Assembly: GCA_015256455.1 (NCBI GenBank)
Contig: JABZMB010000012.1
Span: forward strand, 1 to 28,898
Length of the DNA: 28,898 bases
From: Solobacterium sp.
GTDB lineage: Bacteria; Bacillota_I; Bacilli_A; Erysipelotrichales; Erysipelotrichaceae
Direction: 5' to 3'
Positions 15,930-22,601 of this stretch are shown here, in pieces (within the stretch, counting starts at the first letter, position 1; each line of letters opens with the position of its first letter). The position numbers and the translations under genes were made by a program. The notes below the pieces were generated by a model that was not told the DNA's origin, did not search any database, and saw nothing but the letters and a program-made list of their open reading frames with translations.

Positions 15930-16891
15930 AATTGTAGTATTTCCTCCTGCCTAAAATTTGACCATGGCACGAGATTTTGGTAATCTGCGAGATCAGTTAG
16001 TGCCGTAAGTTGATTGATATCTTGTCTTACGCTACGTCGGTACATTGTGGATGATAGGAATTGTTGTGCATCTTTACTGATTGTAAAATCAATAAATTTC
16101 TGTGCGTTATCTTTATTCTTTGCATTTTTTACAAGAAAACTACCATCGGATATAACGAAGAGGTAATCAGGATAAACCATTGTAATGTTTGAATCTGTTA
16201 ACATTGCCTTTTTTGCGGTTTCTTCTAAGGTAATTCCAATCAATCGTGTTCCTGTACTTACTTCACGGATGACTTCTCCACTTCCACTGGCAACATGACC
16301 ATCTAACTGTTGATAAAATTTATCAATGTATGTAGGGTCATTCAATGTCATGAACGCATTTAAGATAGAGATGCTCGTACCTGAAGTGTGTGGATCAGCA
16401 AATGATATTTTCCCTTTCCAAGATTCATCACAAAAATCAGACCATTTTTGTGGAGCTCGTTGGTTATTGACTAACTTATTATTGTAGATAAAGACAAGCG
16501 GTAGCTGGGAGAAGAGGGTATAGTTATCATGTTGTTCTAAATATCGAAAATCAAGAGATGAGCTTTCACTAGCCACATAAGGTTCAATATAGTCCTGATA
16601 GTATGTATAGTTTTGAACATCGCCACCAAACATGACATCTGCATCTTCTCCATTTTTTATTTTTTCGAGCATTTCTGTAGTGCCACCAGCTTGTACTTCA
16701 ACACTGATACCTGTTCGTAATTCAAATTCCTTGATAATTGGTGCGTATACTTCGGGCTTATGACTTGTAAAAACAATAAGTCTATTTTCTGGTGGAATCG
16801 GATTTGCGTCATGTTTTGTAAAATGCGTGCAACCGGACAATAGAGAAAGTGATAGAATGCATGCAAGTATTTTTGAATTAATCATTAGCAT
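15899..16891 (-). CDS. Fbp/AfuA-like substrate-binding lipoprotein, probable sensor partner (HptA-like)
   Basis: A 330-residue lipoprotein precursor: hydrophobic signal, lipobox LLSG-C21, then a class II binding fold with IVFTSHKPEVYAPIIKEFE near the N terminus, DADVMFGGD, and ISFADPHTSGTS, all as in the ferric/hexose-phosphate (FbpA/AfuA) family. No iron-binding Tyr-Tyr pair is evident at the usual position, though YPDYLF lies nearby. It stands between a phosphatase and a sensor kinase and has no permease of its own in the operon, so a sensing role is favoured, as for HptA of Staphylococcus, which detects glucose 6-phosphate for HptRS. The first ATG overlaps the phosphatase gene by 14 nt; an alternative ATG at 16885 is possible. 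Confidence 0.85.
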   Translation of the reverse strand: MLMINSKILACILSLSLLSGCTHFTKHDANPIPPENRLIVFTSHKPEVYAPIIKEFELRTGISVEVQAGGTTEMLEKIKNGEDADVMFGGDVQNYTYYQDYIEPYVASESSSLDFRYLEQHDNYTLFSQLPLVFIYNNKLVNNQRAPQKWSDFCDESWKGKISFADPHTSGTSISILNAFMTLNDPTYIDKFYQQLDGHVASGSGEVIREVSTGTRLIGITLEETAKKAMLTDSNITMVYPDYLFVISDGSFLVKNAKNKDNAQKFIDFTISKDAQQFLSSTMYRRSVRQDINQLTALTDLADYQNLVPWSNFRQEEILQLWDISTKINK

Positions 16892-17507
16892 GTCGATTCA
16901 TATACTCCGCTTGGTTTAGTGGACCCTCGACTAGTGAGAAGTTTCCATCTTCATCCTTAAAAACAGCAATTCCACCATTTCCAATTAAGCATTCACGATG
17001 AAGAAGCTCATCAGGAATATTCTCTTTCATAAGACTAAATAATAGATGTCTAAAGTATGCTCCATGAGAAACAAGAAGAACTTTATCTTGATCGTGACTC
17101 AGTTTGCGTAACTCACTAAAAGTATTTTGAATACGCTGTTGAATCATTGTTGGATTTTCACCACCTAAATCATCAAAAAGATCATTTGAAAAACGATATT
17201 GATATTCTGGGTCACTTTCATTTTTAATATTTCCATCCCATGATCCATAACTAAATTCACGTAATGAGTCAAAGATTTTTGCATGCATGTGATGAGGCTC
17301 TAGGATTAGTTTCGCAGTTTGAATTGTTCTTGGTAAAGGGGATGTATATGCAGAATTAAAAGTCTGGTTTCTTAACGCTTCCGTTGTTTGCAAAATCTGT
17401 TCAATCCCTTTGCAAGTAAGCGGTGAATCCGTAATTCCTTGCAAACGGTTTTCCAAATTAAATATGGTCTCTCCGTGACGAACATAATAGTAGTAAATTG
17501 TCTTCAT
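16878..17507 (-). CDS. Histidine phosphatase family protein
   Basis: A 209-residue member of the phosphoglycerate-mutase-like branch. The phosphohistidine is His11 in VRHGETIFN, the second arginine lies in SPLPRTIQTA (Arg60), the acid is Glu84 in LREFSYGSWDG, and the second His is His148 in LLVSHGAYFRH. No signal peptide: it acts in the cytosol on phosphoesters, small molecules being likely. It is the first gene of the sensor operon and overlaps the binding-protein gene, which suggests that the imported ligand carries a phosphate which this enzyme may remove. The ATG follows AGGAG at 7 nt; TTAACA/TATAAT forms the promoter. Phosphatase activity is more likely than mutase given length and context. 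Confidence 0.9.
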   Translation of the reverse strand: MKTIYYYYVRHGETIFNLENRLQGITDSPLTCKGIEQILQTTEALRNQTFNSAYTSPLPRTIQTAKLILEPHHMHAKIFDSLREFSYGSWDGNIKNESDPEYQYRFSNDLFDDLGGENPTMIQQRIQNTFSELRKLSHDQDKVLLVSHGAYFRHLLFSLMKENIPDELLHRECLIGNGGIAVFKDEDGNFSLVEGPLNQAEYMNRHAND

Positions 17508-17535
17508 AATGAACTCCTAATTTTAAGTTCATTAT
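17506..17535. repeat. 10-bp inverted repeat over the -10 and start codon
   Basis: ATAATGAACT (17506-17515) and AGTTCATTAT (17526-17535) are perfect complements separated by 10 bp. One arm covers the -10 hexamer and the other the start codon and part of the ribosome site of the histidine phosphatase gene. A repressor operator is more likely than an RNA hairpin, because the upstream arm lies before the predicted transcription start (about 17524). Confidence 0.5.
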
Positions 17536-17559
17536 AGACTCAATTTATTAAAATGTTAA
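17531..17559 (-). promoter_or_regulatory. Promoter of the sensor operon
   Basis: On the minus strand TTAACA (17559-17554), 17-bp spacer, TATAAT (17536-17531). Strong match; start expected near 17524. Confidence 0.7.
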
Positions 17560-17603
17560 ACTACAAAAGCTGTATAGCATGGGATGAATTACTGTGCTTA
17601 GAA

Positions 17604-17632
17604 TTGTTTTTTTTACTAAATAATGGTAAATT
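17604..17632 (+). promoter_or_regulatory. Possible promoter of the hydrogenase gene
   Basis: TTGTTT, 17-bp spacer, TAAATT; start near 17639, ahead of AGAGGAGAG. Only moderate hexamer matches. Confidence 0.35.
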
Positions 17633-17661
17633 CAAATTAGTGGATAGAGGAGAGAAGAATC

Positions 17662-19101
17662 ATGAGTAAGTATCAGTTTTTAGATAAGAGAGTGCCTATT
17701 GCTGACGACAATATTTCTATTGTCCAAGATTTGTCAAAATGTAAGAATTGTACATTGTGCAGACGTGCTTGTTCAATCGATGCCGGTGTATTCGACTACT
17801 ATGACTTGACTACAAACGGAGATGTCCCAATCTGTACAAACTGTGGTCAGTGTGTAGTATCATGCCCATTTGATAGTTTAAATGAACGTTCAGAATTAGA
17901 TGGTGTTAGAGCAGCAATTGAGGATCCTGAAAAGATTGTTGTATTCCAAACAGCACCTGCAGTACGTGTTGGCCTTGGTGAAGAATTCGGTATGCCTGCC
18001 GGAACATTCGTACAAGGTAAGATGATCACAGCTTTACGTAAGCTTGGTGGTGACTACGTACTTGATACAAACTTTGGAGCTGATATGACCATTATGGAAG
18101 AGGCTTCTGAGTTAATTGAAAGAGTAATCAATGGTAATGGACAATTACCTCAATATACAAGCTGCTGCCCAGCTTGGGTTAAGTTTGCGGAAACATTCTA
18201 CCCAGAATTAATTCCACATCTTTCAACTGCGAAGAGTCCAATCGCTATGCAAGCCGCAACAGAGAAGACATACTTTGCAAAGAAGAACAATATTGATCCT
18301 AAAAAGATTGTTTCTGTATGTGTAACACCATGTACAGCTAAGAAGGCAGAAATTCGTCGCCCAGAAATGAATTCATCTGCTGAATATTGGGATGAAGAAG
18401 CTATGCGTGATTCAGACTACTGTATTACAGTACGTGAACTTGCACGTTGGATTCGTGAAGCAGAATTAGATTTCGCTAATCTTGAAGATGGTAAGTTTGA
18501 TCCATTCATGGGTGAAGCCTCTGGTGGTGGAATTATCTTCGCCAATACTGGTGGTGTAATGGAATCCGCAATGCGTTCTGCGTATAAGTTTGTGACGAAG
18601 GATAATGTACCTGCTAACTTAATTCGTTTTGATGCGATTCGTGGTTTTGAAAATAGCCGTGAAGCAGATGTTCAAATCGGTGATAAGGTATTACACGTTG
18701 CCGCAATTCACGGTACAGGTAACTTCCGTAAGTTCTATGAACATATGAAGGAAACAGGAACACATTACGACTTCATCGAAGTAATGGCATGTCCTGGTGG
18801 ATGTATTGGTGGAGGAGGAATGCCACGTCATAAGCTACCTCAAGTGAAGGCTGCTAAGGAATCTCGTATTGCGTCCTTGTACGAAAGAGATAACCTCAAG
18901 CCAATCAAGGCTCCACAGGATAACCCTGAAATCCAAGTATTATATAACGAGTTCTATGATGCTCCACTTAGTGAAAAGGCTCATCATATGTTACATACAG
19001 AAGGATTTATCGATCGCTCAGCTGACTTAGGACCTAACGGTGCTTGCACACCTGAAACATGTCCAACTTCCGTTGCGAACTTGAAAAAAGCACAACAATA
19101 A
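17662..19101 (+). CDS. [FeFe]-hydrogenase, group B-like
   Basis: A 479-residue enzyme that interconverts protons and H2. Two [4Fe-4S] ferredoxin motifs come first: C27-x2-C30-x2-C33-x3-C37 and C58-x2-C61-x2-C64-x3-C68. The H-cluster motifs follow: TSCCPAW (166-172), TPCTAKK (222-228, Thr replacing the Met of group A enzymes) and ACPGGCIGGGG (376-386). The TPCTAKK variant, single ferredoxin domain and a C-terminal Cys pair (ACTPETC) fit the group B (ferredoxin-linked, little-characterised) type. No transit or signal peptide: cytosolic. Maturases hydEFG are not in this window. Codon use is strongly biased towards AAG and other major codons, so it is probably abundant. Ribosome site AGAGGAGAG; terminator at 19112-19144. 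Confidence 0.95.
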   Translation: MSKYQFLDKRVPIADDNISIVQDLSKCKNCTLCRRACSIDAGVFDYYDLTTNGDVPICTNCGQCVVSCPFDSLNERSELDGVRAAIEDPEKIVVFQTAPAVRVGLGEEFGMPAGTFVQGKMITALRKLGGDYVLDTNFGADMTIMEEASELIERVINGNGQLPQYTSCCPAWVKFAETFYPELIPHLSTAKSPIAMQAATEKTYFAKKNNIDPKKIVSVCVTPCTAKKAEIRRPEMNSSAEYWDEEAMRDSDYCITVRELARWIREAELDFANLEDGKFDPFMGEASGGGIIFANTGGVMESAMRSAYKFVTKDNVPANLIRFDAIRGFENSREADVQIGDKVLHVAAIHGTGNFRKFYEHMKETGTHYDFIEVMACPGGCIGGGGMPRHKLPQVKAAKESRIASLYERDNLKPIKAPQDNPEIQVLYNEFYDAPLSEKAHHMLHTEGFIDRSADLGPNGACTPETCPTSVANLKKAQQ

Positions 19102-19111
19102 GTGATAAAAT

Positions 19112-19144
19112 AAAGATGGAATTTCAAATGAAGTTTCATCTTTT
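19112..19144 (+). terminator. Rho-independent terminator
   Basis: Stem AAAGATG (19112-19118) / CATCTTT (19137-19143) with an internal partial GAA/TTC extension and a short T run. Moderate strength. Confidence 0.55.
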
Positions 19145-19174
19145 AAATTTACCCATGCATGATAGGAGGCTATG

Positions 19175-19690
19175 ATGGATAAGATTAGAAAAATACGAAT
19201 CGTTACAGTCTGTACAACAGTATTTTCATGTATTATGTTAGGCCTTGGTGCTGTTATAGGTAGTATTTCAGCTTATATCTTTATTCAAATGAATCAAGTT
19301 CCATCCTTTGATACGATAGGAATGGATTCAACCGGGAAGTTAACCATGTCACCATTTATGAATATGGCTAGTACACCAATGTTTTATTTAGTTTGTGTTT
19401 CAATGATTGGTGTAGGAATTGGAATTGTTATCATCAACATTATCCCTTGTATCACTGGAATTCAAACCTATAATATGATCAAGTGTGATGGTATATCTGA
19501 ACATGAATGCATGGAACTATCACGTAGAGATGGATTCTTCAAATTTATGGCTGCGATTGTTCCGATTATTATATTGGTCGCACTATATTTCATATTGCGT
19601 ATTTGGTATTCTTATTTCTTTATTGCGTATTGTATACTCGTAATACCAATGTTACTAGCCTTATACCAGATCTACTTATGTAGAGAATAA
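19175..19690 (+). CDS. Membrane protein of unknown function
   Basis: About 171 residues with four hydrophobic segments (near 12-37, 66-92, 122-140 and 143-165 from the start) and a basic N terminus (MDKIRKIR). Between the second and third segment is a polar cytoplasmic loop, HECMELSRRDGFFK. I recognise no family. Two ATGs are adjacent (19172 and 19175); AGGAGG at 19164-19169 gives a better spacing of 5 nt for the second. Single gene between terminators at 19112-19144 and 19700-19743. Confidence 0.75.
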   Translation: MDKIRKIRIVTVCTTVFSCIMLGLGAVIGSISAYIFIQMNQVPSFDTIGMDSTGKLTMSPFMNMASTPMFYLVCVSMIGVGIGIVIINIIPCITGIQTYNMIKCDGISEHECMELSRRDGFFKFMAAIVPIIILVALYFILRIWYSYFFIAYCILVIPMLLALYQIYLCRE

Positions 19691-19699
19691 ACTTGATGG

Positions 19700-19743
19700 A
19701 GTGTTACATTCTTTCTAACAAGAGGAGATTGTAACACTTTTTT
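19700..19743 (+). terminator. Rho-independent terminator
   Basis: Perfect 8-bp stem AGTGTTAC / GTAACACT with a long partly paired loop (23 nt) and TTTTTT. Confidence 0.75.
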
Positions 19744-19760
19744 AATATCTAAAAACTCTG

Positions 19761-19766
19761 TAAAAT
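19761..19766 (+). promoter_or_regulatory. -10 box of the esterase gene (leaderless)
   Basis: TAAAAT ends 7 nt before the ATG at 19773, with no Shine-Dalgarno in between; only a T-rich stretch from the previous terminator is available as -35. Suggests a leaderless mRNA. Confidence 0.4.
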
Positions 19767-19772
19767 AGAAGT

Positions 19773-20432
19773 ATGAAAACAATTCATTATCAAAATAGAA
19801 ACTATACGATATTAGGTAATTTAAAATCTAGTACATTTTTAATGTATTTGGTTGATGAATCAAATCCTGAGGATTATGAGCAGATATATCAAAAGATTTC
19901 TAATGAATATCAATTGTGTATGATTTCAGTATCTATTCATGATTGGCAAGGGGAGTTGTCTCCATGGCCAGCCCCACCAATTTTTGGCAAACATGATTTT
20001 GCGGGAAATGCAGCTAAGTTTTTAGCTGAATTAGAAGATTTTTGGAAATGGTTTAAAGATGAACATAATATAGAGTCTAACCAAGTGTATCTATGTGGAT
20101 ATTCTTTAGCAGGTTTATTTACATTATGGGCATCTACACATACAAATATATTTCAAAAGATTGCGGCAGTATCTCCATCTGTTTGGTTTTTGAACTTTGT
20201 ACAATATATGCAACAAAATCCAATTCAAACAAGAGAAGTATATATGAGTTTAGGTGATAAAGAAGCCAATGCAAAAAATAAAGTTATGGCTACGGTCAAA
20301 GACTGTTTTGAAGCGGTTATACAAATCTTACAAAAACAAAACATTCCACTAACATACGAATATAATCCTGGTAATCACTTTCAAGATGTTGAACTTCGAA
20401 TGAAGAAAGGAATTCAAAAACTATTGCTTTAA
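19773..20432 (+). CDS. Alpha/beta hydrolase, esterase D-like
   Basis: A 219-residue protein with nucleophile Ser111 in the elbow LCGYSLAGLF (G-x-S-x-G), PSVWF after the following strand as in esterase D/IroE-like enzymes, a candidate acid Asp162 in MSLGDKEA and catalytic His202 in PGNHFQD. No signal peptide, so intracellular. Substrate unknown: acyl esters of small molecules are typical. The ATG has no ribosome site. It is followed after 17 nt by a protein with a hotdog thioesterase domain, so the two probably form an acyl-hydrolase operon. Confidence 0.82.
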   Translation: MKTIHYQNRNYTILGNLKSSTFLMYLVDESNPEDYEQIYQKISNEYQLCMISVSIHDWQGELSPWPAPPIFGKHDFAGNAAKFLAELEDFWKWFKDEHNIESNQVYLCGYSLAGLFTLWASTHTNIFQKIAAVSPSVWFLNFVQYMQQNPIQTREVYMSLGDKEANAKNKVMATVKDCFEAVIQILQKQNIPLTYEYNPGNHFQDVELRMKKGIQKLLL

Positions 20433-20449
20433 AGAATAGGGGAGAAATC

Positions 20450-21373
20450 ATGACAGAGTTTTTATATTTAGGTGACTTGAGTTGTCGTATCACTTCAAGT
20501 CAAAATACGGTTTTATATATTAATCCTGATAAGGGAAAAGATTATAGTCGTAAAGCAGATATTATCTTACAGACAACTGAAATAAATAAATCACTCGTAC
20601 AACTGCATATCACTACTGACCAAACAAAAATACTCAATCAAGATTTACTTGCGGTAGGTAATAAACTGAATCATCAGGATATACAGATTGAAAGAATTGG
20701 TGATGATGCATATCGTATCTCTGTAGATGACAAAAAGATACTTGTTTGTGGTAAACAAGATATCATTGTAGATGGTAAAGATGATTATGCATTTGTGCCT
20801 ATTTTGCATACGCAGATTTCTGAAGAGAAAATGGCTGATTTGGCAAAACAAATCATTCCAGTACATACATCAGAAGTTGCGCTATTTGATTATCGCGTTG
20901 CGATTGCACTGTCAGTTGAAAATAAGTTGATTATAGAACCAGCAATGAAGATTCATCTAGAAGAAGAGAATCATCGAAATTTAAAGGAATTAGAGAATCA
21001 ATTATATCCATTGTTATTGGATGCAGCGGAGAAATTTCATATGACGATGATTTGTATGAACGATGGCTACGCAATGGCACAAATGTTGGTTACGAAGAAG
21101 GATATCAATCCTCTTGGTCTTGTGTATGGTGGTATCAGTTATAACTTTGCGGATATTGTTGCAGGCTGTACCTTCTATTCGGCAGGTGGATATGGTCCAA
21201 CTGTTTCAGCAAACTATGATTATCTGCGCTCAACAGCAGATACTGAAAGCTTGGTTGCGATTGCAAAAGATATCAAGCGAGGAAAACATATTCATTTCAT
21301 TGAAGTAGAAATTTATAACGATAAGGCAAAACTAGTTGCAAAGGGTGGATTTACCTATTTCGTACAAAAATAA
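20450..21373 (+). CDS. Degenerate MBL-like domain fused to a PaaI-type hotdog thioesterase
   Basis: A 307-residue protein of two parts. Residues 1-150 resemble small UlaG-like metallo-beta-lactamase folds: the start FLYLGDLSCRIT-x7-LYINPDKGKDYSRKADIILQ has the usual order strand, DP, Y-x-x-ADIIL, but the metal motif H-x-H-x-D-H is replaced by T-T-E-I-N-K-S (42-48), and the domain ends with YAFVPIL-x-16-IIPVHT, where His139 may be the only ligand kept. The central part of the fold is missing. Residues about 165-305 form a hotdog domain with NPLGLVYGGISYNFADIVAG, the PaaI signature around helix 1, so acyl-CoA thioesterase activity is plausible. Strong ribosome site AGGGGAG. Domain calls are by eye. 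Confidence 0.75.
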   Translation: MTEFLYLGDLSCRITSSQNTVLYINPDKGKDYSRKADIILQTTEINKSLVQLHITTDQTKILNQDLLAVGNKLNHQDIQIERIGDDAYRISVDDKKILVCGKQDIIVDGKDDYAFVPILHTQISEEKMADLAKQIIPVHTSEVALFDYRVAIALSVENKLIIEPAMKIHLEEENHRNLKELENQLYPLLLDAAEKFHMTMICMNDGYAMAQMLVTKKDINPLGLVYGGISYNFADIVAGCTFYSAGGYGPTVSANYDYLRSTADTESLVAIAKDIKRGKHIHFIEVEIYNDKAKLVAKGGFTYFVQK

Positions 21374-21398
21374 AAAATAAAAAACACAAAATTTGGGA

Positions 21399-21427
21399 TT
21401 GAATTTTTGTCTGCAAGCGCTTAAAAT
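21399..21427 (+). promoter_or_regulatory. Candidate promoter with cre-like site, ahead of a small RNA
   Basis: TTGAAT (21399-21404), 17-bp spacer, TAAAAT (21422-21427), behind an A-rich tract. TGCAAGCGCTTAAA (21412-21425) lies in the spacer and -10 and matches the CcpA box at 12 of 14; it shares TGNAAGCGCTTNAAAT with the importer site at 13471. Confidence 0.5.
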
Positions 21428-21440
21428 ATGGTTTCAAACC

Positions 21441-21473
21441 TACGATGCCGGATAAAAGAAAATACGATACCGG
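21441..21473 (+). repeat. Direct repeat pair, 22-bp period
   Basis: TACGATGCCGG (21441-21451) and TACGATACCGG (21463-21473) differ at one base. The CCGG ends are self-complementary, so they can pair with each other in RNA, or be two protein sites two helical turns apart in DNA. Confidence 0.5.
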
Positions 21474-21492
21474 TTCAATAAATACAAAAATT

Positions 21493-21519
21493 GTCCCGGT
21501 AAGATACTGGGACTTTTTT
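21493..21519 (+). terminator. Rho-independent terminator
   Basis: Stem GTCCCGG / CTGGGAC (one wobble), loop TAAGATA, six T. It ends the candidate small RNA and is also the only terminator for the esterase/hotdog operon. Confidence 0.85.
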
Positions 21520-21532
21520 ATGGGGTAAAAAG

Positions 21533-21553
21533 AAAAATCCGAAGAATCGGATT
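21533..21553 (-). terminator. Terminator of the DtxR-family gene
   Basis: On the minus strand AATCCGA / TCGGATT, 4-nt loop, then TTTTTCTTTTT; the stem overlaps the stop codon of the gene. Confidence 0.75.
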
Positions 21554-21935
21554 ATTCAAAATGATCAGGAAATTTTTCTTTAATTTTCTCAAATGTTTCA
21601 TCACTGAGATCGTGTTCTATCTTGTGCGCATCTCTTGCGGCAGTTTCTTCATCAACACCAATACTGATGAAGAATTGAGTTAATACACGATTTCTTTCCC
21701 AAATACGCTCAGCGATTTTCTTTCCAGGAGCGAGTAATTTGAGAGAACCGTCCTTGTCCATGGAGATATATCCATTCTCGCGCAACTTCTTCATTGCAAC
21801 ACTTACGCTCGCTTTGGAGAAACCAGTTTCTTCAGCAACGTCAATGGAATGTACTATTCCTTTACGCTCATGAATAACTAGTATTGCTTCTAAATAGTCT
21901 TCAGCGGATTCATAAATAGGCATAGCCATGTGCAT
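21552..21935 (-). CDS. DtxR/MntR family metal-dependent regulator with altered metal site
   Basis: A 127-residue repressor of MntR size. Winged-helix part: AEDYLEAI at the N terminus (Asp13 and Glu16 matching metal ligands Asp8 and Glu11 of Bacillus MntR), recognition helix GFSKASVSVAMKKLRENGYI, then the dimerisation part with GKKIAERI and IGVDEETA. By eye alignment two further MntR ligands differ: His77 becomes Asn82 and Glu99 becomes His104; Glu107 and His108 are kept (DAHKIEHDLS). Metal specificity is therefore uncertain. Three ATGs (21935, 21929, 21923) are possible; AAAGGGGG lies 4 to 16 nt before them. It diverges from the psu operon. Confidence 0.85.
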   Translation of the reverse strand: MHMAMPIYESAEDYLEAILVIHERKGIVHSIDVAEETGFSKASVSVAMKKLRENGYISMDKDGSLKLLAPGKKIAERIWERNRVLTQFFISIGVDEETAARDAHKIEHDLSDETFEKIKEKFPDHFE

Positions 21936-21969
21936 GGTCCCCCTTTCGATAAGTATATTCTAAATGGAA

Positions 21970-21999
21970 TTGTTATAAAATAAAAGGGCAATGCATTAT
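21970..21999 (+). promoter_or_regulatory. Promoter of the DUF3783-psu operon
   Basis: TTGTTA (21970-21975), 18-bp spacer, CATTAT (21994-21999). Start near 22006, about 20 nt before the ATG. Confidence 0.4.
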
Positions 22000-22011
22000 T
22001 TGCACAAATAA
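21996..22011. promoter_or_regulatory. Dyad over the psu-operon promoter, candidate operator
   Basis: TTATTTG-CA-CAAATAA, 7-bp perfect arms, covers the -10 and the predicted start of the operon and lies in the region shared with the divergent DtxR-type regulator gene. A repressor site is likely; which regulator binds is not shown. Confidence 0.45.
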
Positions 22012-22025
22012 CATGGAGGTAATCA

Positions 22026-22601
22026 ATGAAAAAAGTAATATTTTATGGAATATCAGTATCTGCAGCACAAGTTTATGCAGATATATTAGAACAGATGGGC
22101 ATCGAAATGTTGATTATTGGAGATGATGTTCTTAATAAAAGATTCAAGCAGGTTCTAAATATGCAGGAATCTTCTTCAGAGATACATGAGAAATATGATT
22201 GTTCTTATCTTTTGATGGATGGATTATCAAAAGAAGAAATCATGATTATGAGTGAATCCTTTGAAGGCGCAGATATGCCATTTGGTGGCATCATGGTGAG
22301 CGCAACTCAAACAAATCGTGAGTGGACTTTAGAGATGATTTTTGAGGAAGCAAAACAAGAAGCGAAAATCATGGAAAAGATGTACAAGTTACAGATGATG
22401 ATTGAATCAACCAATGGTATGGATTTGAATCAGTTAGAACCAAACCATGCGGCTATTCTTAAGAGAGCACTAATGGATTCTTATTTGATGTTAATGAGAG
22501 AAGAGTACACTTATGAGCAGATTTCTGCACAAGCACGTATTTTAGAGGAAGCGTTAAAAGGGACAGAACATCTCAAACGAAAGGAGAGTAATCATGGGTA
22601 G
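22026..22601 (+). CDS. DUF3783 domain protein
   Basis: A 191-residue protein. The first 120 residues show the DUF3783 layout: KVIFYGIS start, a DILEQMGIEMLIIGDDVLN segment, SYLLMDGLSKEEI, then ATQTNREWTLEMIFEEAKQE. The C-terminal third is helical and charged. The function of DUF3783 is unknown. It is the first gene of the operon with psuK, overlapping it by 8 nt, and has a good ribosome site (TGGAGG). The context suggests a link to nucleoside metabolism, but that may be coincidental. Confidence 0.75.
   Translation: MKKVIFYGISVSAAQVYADILEQMGIEMLIIGDDVLNKRFKQVLNMQESSSEIHEKYDCSYLLMDGLSKEEIMIMSESFEGADMPFGGIMVSATQTNREWTLEMIFEEAKQEAKIMEKMYKLQMMIESTNGMDLNQLEPNHAAILKRALMDSYLMLMREEYTYEQISAQARILEEALKGTEHLKRKESNHG

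Larger units (their letters stand above)
21434..21519 (+). ncRNA. Candidate small RNA (about 86 nt)
   Basis: A promoter at 21399-21427 and an intrinsic terminator at 21493-21519 delimit about 86 nt with no ORF of note. The transcript would contain two near-identical 11-mers (TACGATGCCGG, TACGATACCGG, 22 nt apart) and a terminator loop. A palindrome GGTTT-C-AAACC sits at the predicted start. The alternative is that this is just the 3' untranslated region of the esterase/hotdog operon, possibly processed. Confidence 0.4.
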
